Origin: Letharia columbiana
Taxonomy: Eukaryota > Ascomycota > Lecanoromycetes > Lecanorales > Parmeliaceae
Direction: 5' to 3'
Assembly (NCBI RefSeq): GCF_014066305.1
Contig: NW_023501049.1
Coordinates: 643,001 to 707,000 of the forward strand
DNA length: 64,000 nucleotides
The position numbers were made by a program, and so were the translations under genes. This document shows, piece after piece, positions 1 to 14,840 of the stretch (positions are counted from its first letter, which is position 1; every line of letters begins with the position of its first letter). The notes below the pieces were generated by a model. The model saw nothing but the letters and a program-made list of their open reading frames with translations, was not told the DNA's origin and made no database searches.

Positions 1-591
1 TTAAAGTAAGAAAAATATAAAGATATTACTTAGATAGTAAATTTAATCTTATATATATTTCTAATTATCTTTCTAATTATAGCTTATTAGCTATCGCTCT
101 TCGCGAAATTAAATACTTTTAGAAATTAACTAAATTATTAATTTTAAAAGCTTTATTTTTAAGACTTATTCGAGAAATTTCGTTAAGTATAAGAAATAAT
201 ATTAAGTATTATTAATAAAGTTCTACTATTAAGACAATATAGAAGACGATAGAATCTTTTCTATCTAATAATTTTTCAAGTAAGACTTTTTATTATTCTT
301 ATACGAAATTTACTAATAATAGAATATAGATTCTTAATTTTTAATAATTTATAATAAACGCGTAATATTATAAATTAAAAATATACTATTTTTATATAAA
401 CTTCTAAAATTATATAATATTAAATTATACGTAAATATAAAGATAGATTAAAAGCTTATAGTTTAATTTAGATAAGTTTTTAAACTATTATAAATAATAG
501 AATAGAAAACTTTATAATTAAATTATCGACTTTCTTAACTTATAATATAACCTTTAATTATTATATTATTTATAAAAATATATTTTACTTC

Positions 592-1400
592 GAATTCTAG
601 TTATCTTTAAAATTAATATTATATAATAATATATTTAATTTATAATTTAAAAGATTTATATTATACTAAAGAATTAATAATTTTTATTATTATAAAATTA
701 TTTATATTATAATTATAGTTTTAATATAAATATATATTATATTTTCTTATCTAATTATTAATAATTATATATTTTTATAAATTCTTATTATTATCTTAAA
801 AAATAAAAGATTTTATTAAAGTCTATATACATTTAATTATTATATTAATTCTCGACTTAGAATTCTAATTATCTTTATAATTAATATTATATAAAATTAT
901 TAATTTATAATTCTAAAAAATTATATTATATTAAAAAATTAAAATAAATTATTATTATAAAATTATCTATATTATAATAATAGTTTTAATATAAAAGTAT
1001 ATTTATTATACTTACTTATTTAATTAATAAATACTATATTTATATAATAGATTCTTATTATTATCTTAGAAAATAAAAGATTTTAATTAAAATTTATTAG
1101 ATATTTATTTATTATATTAATCTTAGATTCGTATTTAACTTAGAATTCTAATTATCTTTATAATTAATACTATATAAAGTATTTAATTTATACTTTTAGA
1201 AAATTATATTATATTAAAAATTATATTCTATTAAATTATAAAAAGAATCTATTATTATAAAATTATAAGTATTATAAATATAGTTTAAATATCTTATTTT
1301 CTTATTTAATTAATAAGTATTATATTTAATAATAGATTTCTATTATTATCTTAAAAAATAAAAGATTTTATTAAAATCTATAAGATATTATATTTTTTAC
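592..1400. repeat. Three degenerate tandem copies of a ~275 bp unit
   Basis: The segment beginning gaattctarttatcttta recurs at about 592, 860 and 1143 (spacing 268 and 283 bases). Each copy continues through the same landmarks, including a ttattattatcttaraaaataaaagatttt segment near its end. Copies differ by substitutions and small indels. It is non-coding and lies inside the RIP block. Confidence 0.6.
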
Positions 1401-1401
1401 G

Positions 1402-1905
1402 AGTAAAGATTTATAAATTAAATTTATAATTATTTTTTTAATTAAAGCTATTAAGTAAGTAGATAAGTAATCTTTAATAAGCGAACTTTGGTGAGCGGGC
1501 TATCCGGCTGTCGAGCGAACTTTAATAAGCGATATTTAAATTCCTTACGCTTTAATAATTATAAGATTAAATTTAGAAATTCTTTTTTTATTTAAAAGTT
1601 CTTATTTCGTTCTATAATTTTAGAAAGAAATCTTAAAATTTTAATAAAAAATAAAAAAGTTATTCTAAAATTAAATAATATATATCTATTTTTTAATTAG
1701 AGCTATTCGATTATATTTTTTATATAATTATAAATATTAATTTATTTACTCGTAATAATTTAGTCGATTTAATTAAAGAGCGTAGTAATTCTAAATTTAT
1801 AATTAGCTATATATATAAATTTAAGATTTTTAAACTTAGCTTTATCTTATTCTATTATATATATTAATAGAACTAATTACTAATTACTAATTAATTTATT
1901 AATAT
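1402..1905. repeat. Dispersed repeat family R, copy A
   Basis: Starts gagtaaagatttataaatt and contains the landmark gcgaactttaataagcg, followed by clttacgctttaataatt-like and ttctttttttat segments. Closely similar stretches occur at 15,505-16,125 and 16,205-16,810. Unlike the other copies it has about 25 bases of un-RIPped sequence (1,487-1,511, with ggtgagcgggc and ccggctgtcg). The family is unidentified. Confidence 0.6.
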
Positions 1906-4900
1906 ATAATTAAGCTTATAAACTTTTCTTTAGATTTAAACTTAAATTCTTCTTTAAATTTTCTATTATATCTATTTTATTCTTCTTTATTTAAAAATCT
2001 TACAATTTTATAATATTAATTATTATCTCAAGTTTCACGCGAGCGCTATAAATTAAGATAAAAACGATAAACTTTTTATATACTACTTCTTTTTTTTTTT
2101 TTTTTTTTTTTATTATAATATTATAATAATTAGAAAGATAATTAAAAAGATACTTAGAAGTTATATCTTATTTTCTTCTCGTAAAATATCTTTTAAATAT
2201 TATCGTTTATAGATCTAGTAGATATATATACTATAAAATTAATATAATAATAATTTTATATAGCGAGAAGATAAATAATAATAGAATTATAAATAATCTA
2301 TTATTAAAAGTAAAAGATAAAATCCTCTATTATTATAAAGTGAAATTAAATTTATAATTTTAATTATATATATAGAAGTAGACGATATAAATAATCTTTA
2401 GCGAATACTTCGCGATAATAGTCTTTTAATAAAATTCTTTTTATTTCCACCGCTATTAAGGTTTTATAATTATTTAATTAATATTAAAAATCGTAAGCGT
2501 AAAGCGATAGAAGAGCTCTTATAAAATTCTTATACTATTAAATCTTATTAATATATAATAACTCTTAAAGTATATAACCCACTTAAAGCTCGCTTATGAA
2601 AAATATATAATATTAATCTTAATACGATATTAATTATAAGAAATAAAGTTAAAAATATAGATAGATTTAAAAGCGTAAGTTTAGAGAAGTAGAAAAAGAT
2701 ATTATAAGAGATTAAAGATATATATTTCTATAAATAATAAGATTAACTATATCGTAGTATTCTTAGATATTAATATATATAATTTTTTTATTTAATATTC
2801 TAAAGGAAAAGTATATATCTATATTAGCTATATAATTAAGTCTAAATAATTAAAAATAGAAAAGCGCTATTAATAACGATAAGAGTATAAACTTATAATA
2901 AGAAGATTTAATAGAGGAGGAAATATTAAATAATTTTATTTATCTCGCAATTTTAAGATAAATAAAAAAAGAGAAAGAACGAAAGATAAGTATATTATTA
3001 GAAAATAACTTAAAGCTATTAGTTAGATTATCTAATATAATCGAGTAATCTTATAAATAAAGATTACTTCTTATCTTTATAATAATTTAAAAGTTTTAAT
3101 AAAGAGCTTATTAGTCTCTATAAGCGAAAATAACGTATATCGACTCTTATAACTATAAATCTTATTATACGATTAAGAAATATAAATATAGAGGTTTTAC
3201 GATATAGAACTATTCTTCTAAAATTAATTATAAGATATACTATTATTATTTCTCGCGTATATAAAATTATTAACTTATAATTTTTAGATTAAAAAAATAT
3301 ATAGTTATATATAAACGAATCTTATAGTAAATACTTTTTTTATTTATTACTCTCTCTTTAATAAAAGTATACTAAAAATCACCTAGACTAATTAATTAAA
3401 ATTCGACTTATTATCTTTATATATCTATTTTAATAAGATCGAGCGCGTAATATAAAGGAATTTGATAGTATAGTAATTTAATATAAATAATAATAATTTT
3501 CTAGATTTACTAGGCTCGGCTAAATAGTAATTAAAGAATTATAATTATACGCTAAATAAATAAGAGCTAGATAAAGACGGCGATAGGATAGAAGAGATCT
3601 TTCGAATAATAGTTAATAACTATAATAATAAGGTTTCGAATCGCTTTTTATTTTTATTATCGAGATATAAATACTTAAATATAAGAGCTTAAAAGAAGAG
3701 ATTATAATAGATTTCGCTATCTATTAATTAAAAAGATACTTAGAATTCTATATTATAAATTCTTTCCTTTTATATTAAACGCTAATTCTTAAAGTCTATA
3801 AATCTTTTTTAAGATAATTAAGAGATAGTAGACTTACTAATATATCACTTAATAACTCTTTATCATCGATCTCTTAATTCTTTATAAAAGCTATTTCTTA
3901 TACTTAATAATAATAAAGCGATAACTTTATACTCTTAAATTTTTAGCTATTTATACTATTTATCTTATAAACCCCTTTAATATTTCTATTAAAAGTTATA
4001 ATTAATTTTAAGATATAATTCTTTTTAATTACAATATCTTTTTTATATAGCGAGTACTTTCTATTTATAGATATACTTAAAAATAAATAATACTTCTCGA
4101 TTAAGATTCATATCTTAAATATTTATATTCGTTAGATATACGTTTTTCTTCGAATCTTTCTTTTTACTAGCTTTAATATTTCTATTAAATTTATCTTTAT
4201 CTTTCTTTCTTAACTTTTTAACTTTTTCTTCTTCGATCTTATAAATAATATCTTAAACTTTCGCTATTATATTAAATTTTTACTTCTAATTTAGTTTATA
4301 CTAAGTTTATTTATAACTATTATTTAACTTATAATACTTTAAAGTTCGAGAATTCGAGATCTTATTTTTCGTATTAGAATTATTAGCTACGTATTTCTTT
4401 AAATAAGAAGTTCTCGCTAATAAAGAAGATATAAAGAGATCGTTATTAGAATAATAAATTTATATATTTTTCGATAATTAGAAAGATAATTAGAATTCTA
4501 TTCTATATCGAGTATCTTAATTCTTTTCTATTTAAGTAAAGTACTTTTAATTATCTTATTCTTATTTTTTATATATTTTCTTTTATTATATATTAATATA
4601 TCGTTTATATAAGCTTTATATCTTTAATTATTAATATAACTCTTTTATTATAAATAGCGTAGAGATTATTAATTATATAATTTATTAATAGAATAATAAC
4701 TTAATAGAAAGCTAATATACGATAAAATTTTAATATTAAAGCCGCTTCGATAGCTTCTTATAACGTATTTAATATAAAAACCTAAATTCGTATAGTACGA
4801 TAAGGTGATAATATTATATTAATAATCTCCTATACTATATAGGCGAAAGGTCTTTTTAGAAAAAGTAAATTAGTTAATTTCTAATATCTTTTAATCTCCC

Positions 4901-5772
4901 GTAAAGTAATAGCTAAATTATTATTAATTATATATATATATTACTTAATAAAATATTATATTACTATATTTACTTTCTTATTTCTAATATCGATTTTTAA
5001 TCTTTATAAGTAAAGATCTTAAAATACTTTTTTTAATAGTCTTTATACTAGGAGCGCGAATAACTAGAGACTTATCTTATTCGATTTTTTTCGCGATTAT
5101 CTTTTTACGACTAGAAGACTTTAGAATTTTCTTTTAACTTAAAGTCTTAATATAAAGATTAAATAAATAATTATTCGACTAATTATTTATATCGTTAAAA
5201 AGATTATTAAGATTTATATTATCTTTTAAATAGATTAATAAAATATATAGATTAATATCGCTATTTCTATATAACGATAATATAATAAAATCGCTATTAA
5301 GATTAATAATTATTAATAATATATTATTATTAAGTTAGATTAAGACGGATAAGATAAAATAATTATAATATAAAATATCGATAAAAGAAAATATTTAATT
5401 TATAATAAAATACTAAGAAAGAAAGAAAGAGAGAATTTCTACTTATAGCTTTAATATTTTAAAATCTATTTAGCGTTATACTAGCGAAGCCTATTAAATT
5501 TAATCTATTAAAATACGCTATATAATATAATAATTATACTTCTAATTATTATTATAATTATACTAATTAACTTTAAAGAAACTAATCTTTTAGCTAAAAG
5601 ATTTATATCTAGATATTTAATAACTATATATTAGAATATACTTACTTTAAATTCTAGATATAAATATCTTTACTCTTAGATGAGATAAAGAAGCTATAGA
5701 TTTAAAATCGAATATTACTAAGAGTCGCCTACTATTTTCTATCGTATTTTAGCTATTTACAATTATTAACAT

Positions 5773-6048
5773 ACTCGCTAATAAGAAAGACGTGCTATTA
5801 CTATACGAATTTAATCGCGATATTAATAATAATTATAAGAACTAAAGCTATCGAATATAGAAATACTCGTTAATAAGAAAAGTATACTATTATTATATGA
5901 ATTTAGTCGCGATATTAATAATAACTATAAAAACTAAAGCTATTAAATATAGAGATATCTACTAATAAAAAAAATATACTATTACTATACGAATTTAGTC
6001 GCGATATTAATAATAACTATAAGAATTAAAGCTATTAGGCGTAGGAAT
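5773..6048. repeat. Three tandem copies of a 92 bp unit
   Basis: Copies start at about 5773, 5865 and 5957 and share ctataccgaattta-like and tcgcgatattaataataa segments followed by ctaaagctat. The 92-base period is not a multiple of three, so it is unlikely to be a protein repeat. It lies within RIP block 1. Confidence 0.6.
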
Positions 6049-9000
6049 ATAATCTTTAATTTAATATAGATTTTAGAATAAAAAGCCTCTTTTATTAGAG
6101 TAGTGGTATTTTTATAAATATATATCTATATTTAAATCGATTTAAGAAGTTCTATTCTATAAATATAAAATATATAAAGTTATTAAATTAAGTATAATAG
6201 CTAAATATTATTAATTAAGCGTAATAAGTAGAATAATAATTAGAATATCTTATTCTTAATTTAGAATAATTTTTCTTTTATTTATTATATATTTTCTTTT
6301 TATAAAAATTACGTCTAGACTTTAATAATACTATATTATTATTTATAAATTTATATCTTATTATAATTATTTAAAAAGTTATATATCTTTTAATTATAAA
6401 GTAATTCTTTTTAAATAAAATATATATAATTAAGCCGCTAGATATTAATTAGTAATTTTCTTTATTTATAATTATTAGAGAGTAAATTATATTATTAAAA
6501 TTACTCGCTAATTTTATCTTTATAGCTTCTTAAAGTATATATAATATAGAGAATTAAATTCGAAGCGAATTAATTAATTTTGAAGTTATATAAATTAAGA
6601 TCTTTTTTATTACTCGAATAAATATAATTTAAAAAATAATTAAATTTATTAATTTCTACTATCCGCGAATTTTCTTTAATATATAAACTTTTAAGTCTAA
6701 TTAGTAATAATATAATTAATATATATAATTAACTTATTATTCGATTTAGATATATATAATTAATATAACTATATACTTTTCTTATTTATAATTATACTTC
6801 TTAAACTTCGCGTATAATCTTCTAATTTTTACCTTCGCGAAGTCTTATCTTTACTTCGCTTTGATAATTTAAATAAATCTAGATTAATAGTTAATAAATT
6901 ATTATAAATTTTCTAAATTTTCGCGATTATTAAGTTAATAACTTTAATAAATAATAATATTATATATTAACGAATTATAATTAATATTATAATTAATTAT
7001 TATATTAAAAGATATAGCGCTATTAAGTCTATACTTACTTTATAAAAATAATATTATTAATTTAATTTAACTATAGAATATAAAGAAAATAATTTTATTT
7101 TTTTTAAGTATAGATAATATTATAATAAATAAGTATATTATAATATAATTATTATAATAATAAAAAGAATTTTTAAGAAAGAAGAGGGTGGATTAGAAAA
7201 GAATAATATTAAATATTCGTTATCGAGCTAATTAATATTATATAATTAAAATCTTATTAAAATAAAATATTATTTAAAGATAAATTAAGTTTAAATATTA
7301 ATTAGAAAGCTAATTAGAAAAAGAGATTAATTTCTTTTTTATTAATATATATCGTAAAACTATATATAAGCGCTTCTTTCTATATTTTAAATATACTTTA
7401 AATATTTATAGCTATATATATATACCCCCTCTTATATTTTATATATTTCGATATTCTTTATATACGCGATATATCTATTAAAGATAATCTTATTAATTTA
7501 ATTAATTTCTATTTAATTTCATATTTATTAATTATAAAAAGAGCTCTTTATTTTAATATTATAACTTTATTAATTTATTATTCTTAGATATTAAATTATA
7601 TATAACTTATAATTAATTTACTTACTCTCTTCTCTTCTTCTATTATAAAGATATATTATTTTTTTCACCTTTATTTATAACGAACTAATTATTATTTTTA
7701 TAAGATTAAAGATATTAACTTAAAGACGAGATCGTCTAATTAAAAGTAAAGAATATAATACTTTAATATTTTAACGCTTAAATAAAAGATATTATAATAT
7801 TACTCGAATAGAAGAGAGTTATATTAATAAAAAAGATTTTAAAACTTAAGAATAATTTTAGCGTAGTAAAAGATTTAATTTTTATATATAAAAGATTTAG
7901 ATAATAATTAATCTAGTTAATTAAATTATTAAAGCGCTTAAGCTAGATTCTAATTCTATATTAATATCTAATAAAATTTATTTAATAATTTTAAGATATT
8001 AATATATACTTTTATTAATATAACTAGTAATTAGAATATTAATTAAAAAAATATAATTTTTAATTTTAATATTTAAAATAATATAGTGATAAATAAGTAT
8101 TAATATTAAAGTAAATAAAGTATATATTATATTAAGTAGAAAAGCGTTAATAGCTAGATTAATTAGAGTTTTAAATTAATAAAGTTAAATATTAATTCTA
8201 TATTAGTATTATTATATACTTTTAAATATATAATTATTAATTATAATATTAATTAGAAAGAGTTAATCTTTAATTTAAAATATCGAGAATAATATAGCGA
8301 TATATTATTAAAGCGATATAAATTATTAAAGCGATATAAGTTTCTATTATAGCGAGAAGATAGAATTTATATATTAAATATTAATTTTATTTTATTTCTA
8401 ATATTTTATTCGTTTATATATCTCTTTTAATTTCTTTTTAAATATCTTAATTTTAAGATATTAACTAGATCTTTATTTAGTATAGATTTAACTTTCTTAA
8501 TTAACGATATTTAATATAAGATATTAATAAGTATATTTTAATATAAAGATAATAATAAATCTTACTTTCTTTTTAATATTAATAATAAAAAATAATAAAT
8601 ATAGTAATAAATAAAGATAGTATAGATTATATAGAATTAGTTTAAATCTAATAGCGATTATTAGCTTATTTATTAAGACTTAGAAATTAGAAAATTCTAG
8701 AAATAGATATAATTTAATAAATATACGCTCGTCGATTTTAAGAAGCTATATATTATTTATTATTACTATAATAAGATTCTAATTTACTTATTTATAGATT
8801 ACGAAATAAGCGATATAATAGTATATATTAAGTCTAAGAAATATATTAAGAAATCTAATTTAAGTAATTTATAATAAATAAATCTAGTTAATAATTATAA
8901 AAATTAGATATATTTCTAAATTAGATAATATAAATTATTAATAAATAAAATAATAAATAAAATATCTAGTTTACTATTTACTCTAGAAAAAATAATATTA

Positions 9001-11954
9001 AAATTCTCTTATAATATTAGAAAATTGAAAGTTTATACGCGAAGACTTTTCGAAATAATTTTGTCGCTAAATTATAAATATCGATATTCTATTTATAATT
9101 ATTAATAATTCTAAAATATTATAACTCTTATACTATCTTAATTCTAATATATAATTAAAATTAATATTTATTATAAAGAATCGATTAATAAAAAAAGCTA
9201 TAGAGCTAGAGATAAGATTATTAAAGAATTTACTAATCGATAATATTAAAGTCTCTCTAACTCTAGATTATTAATTATTTTATAATCGCTAATTATTTAT
9301 AATAATTCTAATTTTTTTTATTAATATTAATTAATAATAGTATAAGATTCTTATAGACTTTAAATATATCGAAGATAAATATATTAGTTAAAAACTTATA
9401 AGTATTATTAATCTAATTCTTATAGAATATAAGATTTAAAATTATATATTTAAATTTATAACTAATAACGTTAGTAATAATAATATACTCTTTGAAGATT
9501 TAATTACTTATCTTTCTATTTTCATAATAAAAAACCCGCTTAATATTAAAGAATTTAAGTTCTTAAATTATTTATAATATATTCTTTATATAATATATAT
9601 TATTTAATTAATTTTAAAAGAACTTCTAGATAATATTAAAGTTATTTTAATAAATAAGAAATTTTAAAGAAGCTAAGATAATAAAGAAGATAAGAATTAA
9701 ATTTAAATAAATATAATTAATCTATTAATAACTCTAATAAAAATATAATATTTCTTATTATTATTCTAATTATTATATTATTAATTATATTAAGATTTAA
9801 AAAATCGCTATATATATTAATATTAGCGGCTAATATAAAGAAATCTTTTTTATATTATAAATTAAATAACTTTAAGATAAGAATATTTTAATATTAGATA
9901 AATATTAATCTTCTAAAAAAAAGTAATATTATTAAAAATACTCTTTTAAGCTCTTTTAGAATATTAAAACTCGCTAAAATTTAACTTATTAGATATTAAT
10001 CCGCGCTCTACTTCTTTATATTAATATTATATACTTTTTAAAAAATAGATTAACTATTTACTTAAGATTAAGTAATAAAAAATAATTATAAATAGAAATT
10101 ATAGTCTAGATATCTAAATAATTTTTAATTAATTTCTAATAGATTTAATATTTAATTTAGCTTATTAGATTTTTTTATAAATTTATAAAATTAATAAATA
10201 GAGAAAAGAAGATTATAATTTACTATATTTTTAATATTTATAATTATCTATTTAATTATATAGATAAAAAACTCGAAAAATTAAGAAGAAAGAGAGTTTC
10301 TTAAAAAAAAGAATTTTTTAAAGCTTTTAAGACGGCTTATAAGAAATTAACTATCTATTATAATCGAACTTAATTAGATTTAAACTATTTATATAAATAA
10401 GTTATACTTTTATATTTAAATTATAATAATATAAAGTTAAAGAAATTAAATTAAAAGATTAATATTAGAGAGAAGTTATAGATAAAGATCTACTAAAAAA
10501 CGCTTAAAAAGATATTTTAAAATTATTAAAATATTAATATAAGTAATTAATTATAAAGAGCTAAGCGAATAAATTAATTAAATAAAAATACGCTCGATTA
10601 AGCGATAGAATTCGAGGTTAAAAATTTAAATAATAAGAATAAATATAATTAGCTTTAGTAATATAGAAGAAATAATAAGTTTTCTAATTATTATTCTAGT
10701 TATAATCTTACTTTTAATCTTTATAAAGCTTCTTTTAATAATTTAGCGAATCTCTTAATTCTAGAGTAATAAAAGAAATTAAAATTTAAATATATTATAG
10801 TCGCTTAAATAACTCGTAATATTCTTTATTCTTTCGCGGAGGCTATTACGTATAAGCGGTGCTTCTTAATAATTAAAAGATATTATAATACTTAAAAGTA
10901 TTATTTACTAGCGATATTTCGTATTTTAATAATAATTCTTTATATAAAGTATTAAGAAAATAAGTTTAAATAGATTAAATTTAATTTTAAAGAAGATCTT
11001 AATATATCGAATTAGATTAAAAAGGTTAATAGTACTTTATATAAAAATTTAGTTAACGTTTATAATAATTATATTAATAAAAATAATAAGCTTATAAAAA
11101 GTATTTTGATAAATCTAATATTTATAAGTTTATTAAGATATATCGCTAATACTCTATAATATATAGAGGAATAATTAATAAGCTTATAATTAGAGAGAAT
11201 TAATAATAATAAATTTAATCTCAAAGAAGAGGTCTAAGATAATTTAAGAAGCGAATTTATTTATAAATAGTTAATAAGTTTAATTAGATAGAGATAGATT
11301 TAAGATACTTAAAAGAATTAAGATAGAATAGAATAAAAGAGTAAATTAGAGTTTAAGAGAAGAATAAATATAAAGTCTATTAAGCTTATCTAACGCGTTA
11401 AGATAAATATATAAATAAAGATAATTATAGAATTTTATTCTTATAATATTTAAAGATTTAAAATTTAGAATATTCTTTTATATTATAATTTTAAGAAGAA
11501 GAATAGAGACGCTTATAGTTCTAATTATTATTCTAATTATTATTATTAATAAAAAGATAAATAGCTATATTAAATTACTCTTTATATTCTCTCTCTCTTA
11601 ATAAAGAAGAATAAATATATTCTATATATCTTAGTTAAATTATTCTATAAATATAGAAATCTTAGTAAGAATATTTTATATATATATTATTTCATAATAT
11701 AATTTCATAGATATACTATATCGTGGGATATCTCGCTAAGATTTCGAATCTATACTAGAAAAATAATATAGTATTCGATTCTATTTATACTATATTCGAG
11801 TACGATATAATATTACTTAATATGAAATATCTTATAAGATATATTATATCTTTTCGACTAGTAATAGAGATCTTAATCCTAAACTTACGTTAATATATTT
11901 CTTAAGTATATTCTTAGATCATATAAAAGTATTAGTAAGAAAGTCCGAGTCGAT

Positions 11955-12179
11955 TTATCTATTATTGTCCTTTGTCTCAAATGGCAGATCTTCAAAAGCA
12001 GCTCGCAAATCTGTTATTATGGCTTCTGTTGATGTATCATGATTATTAGAAGCAGTGGAATTAGATTAGTATAACTTACCTTCTGTCTTGCTTTCAACGG
12101 ATGAGCTATCCGCGTCTCGAGCTGTGGAAGTCGATTCACATGGGTCGATTCCCATAGCGTCAGAGTCAGGCGGATCCAT
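11955..12179 (-). CDS. Possible small two-exon gene in an island between RIP blocks
   Basis: On the minus strand an ATG at 12,179 opens a frame to 12,080. A 54 nt intron (12,026-12,079, GTAAGT...CAACAG, with CTAAT branch-like motifs) is followed by a second exon 12,025-11,955 ending in TAA. The spliced length is 171 nt, exactly 57 codons, and the product (MDPPDSDAMGID... ending FETKDNNR) has an acidic, Ser/Thr-rich composition. I do not recognise a family. Composition is normal, in sharp contrast to both flanks. It may instead be the 3' end of a larger decayed gene whose upstream part lies in another frame (next entry). Confidence is low because the product is only 56 residues. Confidence 0.35.
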
Positions 12180-12409
12180 CTCTCCGAATCAATCCAGATG
12201 GATTTACCATCAAAGGAGAGGTATCCAAGTCTTCCCTTGGGTGATGATGTGAAGAACATGTCGTCGGAGTCATGACGAAGGTGTGCCTGAGAAGAAAAGC
12301 TTGTTTCTTTAGCTGCATAGTCCTCAGCGAATGCACTACGATTCTCATCCAAGGAATCCAGCCACAAAGGAGAGACTACTTTACGTTCATAAGACTGTCG
12401 TCGATAAGG
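12180..12409 (-). pseudogene. Coding-like remnant upstream of the small gene, different frame
   Basis: Open on the minus strand from just after a TGA at 12,412-12,410 and reading SYERKVVSPLWLDSLDENR, later GRLGYLSFDGKSIWIDSE. The frame looks protein-like but has no ATG near its start, and it is out of frame with the coding-like segment beginning at 12,179. This suggests one gene broken by an indel, or a missed intron. The family is unrecognised. Confidence 0.3.
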
Positions 12410-12538
12410 TCAACTATGTAAGGAACAAAAGGAGGCAGAAATGCTCGCGATCAGCAGTCTAGAGACGTGTCAGCGGATTTTTTGGGCACAGCCACATTGT
12501 GACCGTTGATGCTCTAGAAAGTCGGGCTTATGATATGA

Positions 12539-12712
12539 ATCAACAAGGTCGCCTGCAAGAGACACTGTGGACAACGTCGCTGCAGATCGATTTGGACGCA
12601 CTGGGAACAGATCACTTTCGAACCGGAAGATCCACGTCCGCTTCGGCAGAAGTCTACTTCAGACTGGCTGCGGTGGGATGATGGTGAGAAATCAATAGCT
12701 CAGGCTGTGTAA
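12539..12712 (+). pseudogene. Coding-like fragment on the opposite strand of the island
   Basis: After a TGA at 12,536-12,538 the plus strand stays open to TAA at 12,710-12,712 and includes WEQITFEPEDPRPLRQK and SDWLRWDDGEKSIAQAV, which resembles real coding sequence more than the overlapping frames do. There is no start codon in context, so it would be a terminal exon or fragment. Beyond 12,715 the island fades into RIP block 2. Family unknown. Confidence 0.3.
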
Positions 12713-14840
12713 AATTAGCTGATATAAGAAGAAACAAGAGGCTTCTATCGATTGTGACGTAGGCAGTGGCTGAGAATATTATTCTGAGGGTAGTATCGCT
12801 GATAGAAGCTACATATGCCTGAGTGTAGAGAATTCTATATTCGTAATAGTGGGACTATAGGTTAGTGAGTTTATTATAAGACTATAGCGTTAGTAGTTAT
12901 TTAATCAATGATTTTATTATTATACGATATACGATAGTAGAGAGATAGATAGCTATAACGAGTATTATTTCTATAGCTACTATATTAGTAATTAACTCTT
13001 TATTTAAAAAAATCTCTTTTAAAATTCTATTATTCTTCTTCTTCTTTATAATTAAATTTATATATATTAATCTTTATTTAATTATTATAAGTATACGATT
13101 TAATTATTATAAATTTACTTTATACTCTTTAAATACTTTATAATAAATTTCGCTATTAGTTTATTACTATTAAATTTAAGAATATAATTAAATAAATTAC
13201 TCTTATCTTAGAGTTATTAATAAAATCTTAAGATAATTAATAAGATTTTTAAAATTAGAAAGATTATTAAGATTAAATATCTTTCTCTTTTAAAAAGAGT
13301 ATTATATATTAAACGTTATCGAGTATTATTAATCTAGATAAGACTAAAAAATATCTCTATTTATTATTAAAGTAGATCTTTAAAAATTTAAAATTTAAAA
13401 ATTTAAGATTTAAGAGAGGCGAAATTATCGCTATAGAATTTTTTTTTAATATCTTAAATTCTTTAAATATTCGAAGCTTTTAAAAAGCGATAAAGATAAT
13501 AAATTAGAATTATTATTAGATTTAATAAATTAAATAATAGAGATAATTTTATAATAGATTTATTCTTTTTATAAATAAGAAGTATTTAATTAATTACTAT
13601 TATATAATATATAGATAATCTTAAAGTTTAAATTTATAATATTAATAAACTCGTTAATTTTAAATAAAACGAAGAAAATAAATCGAAGTTATTTCTAAGT
13701 ATTTTAATTTTAAAAATCTATAGCTAATAAATTAATTTTAAGACTTAAAGCTATTATCGTAAAATAATAATACTATTCTTATTATAATTAGATTTAATAA
13801 CGCTAGTTAAAAAACGAGTTTAATTATTAAAATCTTTAATTTTATATTATTCTCTTAGATATATTATTTATCTTAATATCTATTAAAGATATTATTATAC
13901 TCTTAAATTAAAATTTAAAATTTAAAAACTTTTATATTAACGCTTAACTTATAATATAAGAAAGCTAAAATATCTTATATATAATATTTAAGTTTAAAAG
14001 AGATCTTACGAATATTAAAGTCTTATTTAATTTTTAATTATCTATTATTTAACTATATCTCTTTATAATATAGAATTAAAAGTTAATTATTATAATTACG
14101 CTACGTAATAAGATAGAATAAAACGAGATTTTAAATATCTAATATTATCTCGCTTCGAAATAGAATTTTAATAAAATAAGATTAAATCGAGATAAGATTT
14201 TTTTATCGATATAAATAGAGTATCTTATTATTCTTATTAAGTATTTAATTAAATTAAAATTTATATATTATTTATATATAAATATCTAATCGCGTATCGA
14301 GTAATATCTTATTTTTTAAATTTTTTAATATAATCTAATTAAGAAAAGAATTTATTATATAAAAAGTTATAAATTACGATATATATTTTTATAGCGATAG
14401 AGAATTCTAATTATCTTTCTAATTATCGTTATTTAAAAATTATTATAATAGCGAGATATATTTATATTCTTATCTCTAATCTAAAATTATAAAATAATTT
14501 AATAAGATTTCTAATCTAGATAATTTATATTATTATAAAAATATTTAAATTACTTAAATATATTAAATATATTAATAATATTCTTATATATTAATTAAAT
14601 ATAATAAGTTAAAAAGTCTCTTATATCTATTTACTTATCTTATTAAATATAGATATATATTATATTATATTATATTTTTTAAATTATTATTTAATTAATT
14701 TTAATAGTAAGATTTATTCTTTTTTATTCTTAAGCGTTTATATAATATAATTTCTAAGAATTTTATAATTTATTCTAATAAAAATTATATATAAAAGAAA
14801 GAGATAGTAATTTTTTTAAACTTTATAATTTAAGATAGCT

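Larger units (their letters stand above)
1..11954. repeat. RIP-degraded A+T-rich repeat block 1
   Basis: Almost pure A/T sequence without any long open frame on either strand. In the first 600 bases I find only two CpA and no TpG, while CpG occurs repeatedly (for example tcgcga). Loss of CpA/TpG with survival of CpG is the pattern left by RIP, a premeiotic fungal process that mutates duplicated DNA, and is not what decay of methylated CpG would give. The block therefore represents old transposon copies. I could not recover transposase or polymerase motifs in it. Internal repeats are listed separately. The left border lies outside the window. Confidence 0.85.

Noticed and set aside
1..1400. 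Telomere or subtelomeric repeat at the window start
   Set aside because: No TTAGGG/CCCTAA arrays; the A+T-rich repeats are RIP products and could equally be pericentromeric or interstitial.
5773..6048. CRISPR-like array
   Set aside because: Three contiguous diverged 92-bp units without short constant repeats and unique spacers; eukaryotic sequence.
10840..10920. Possible zinc-knuckle (KRCFxC-like) of a LINE gag on the plus strand
   Set aside because: aagcggtgcttc followed by A/T-rich text could be a RIPped CCHC motif, but no reverse transcriptase could be read in the expected position, so the assignment is not supported.
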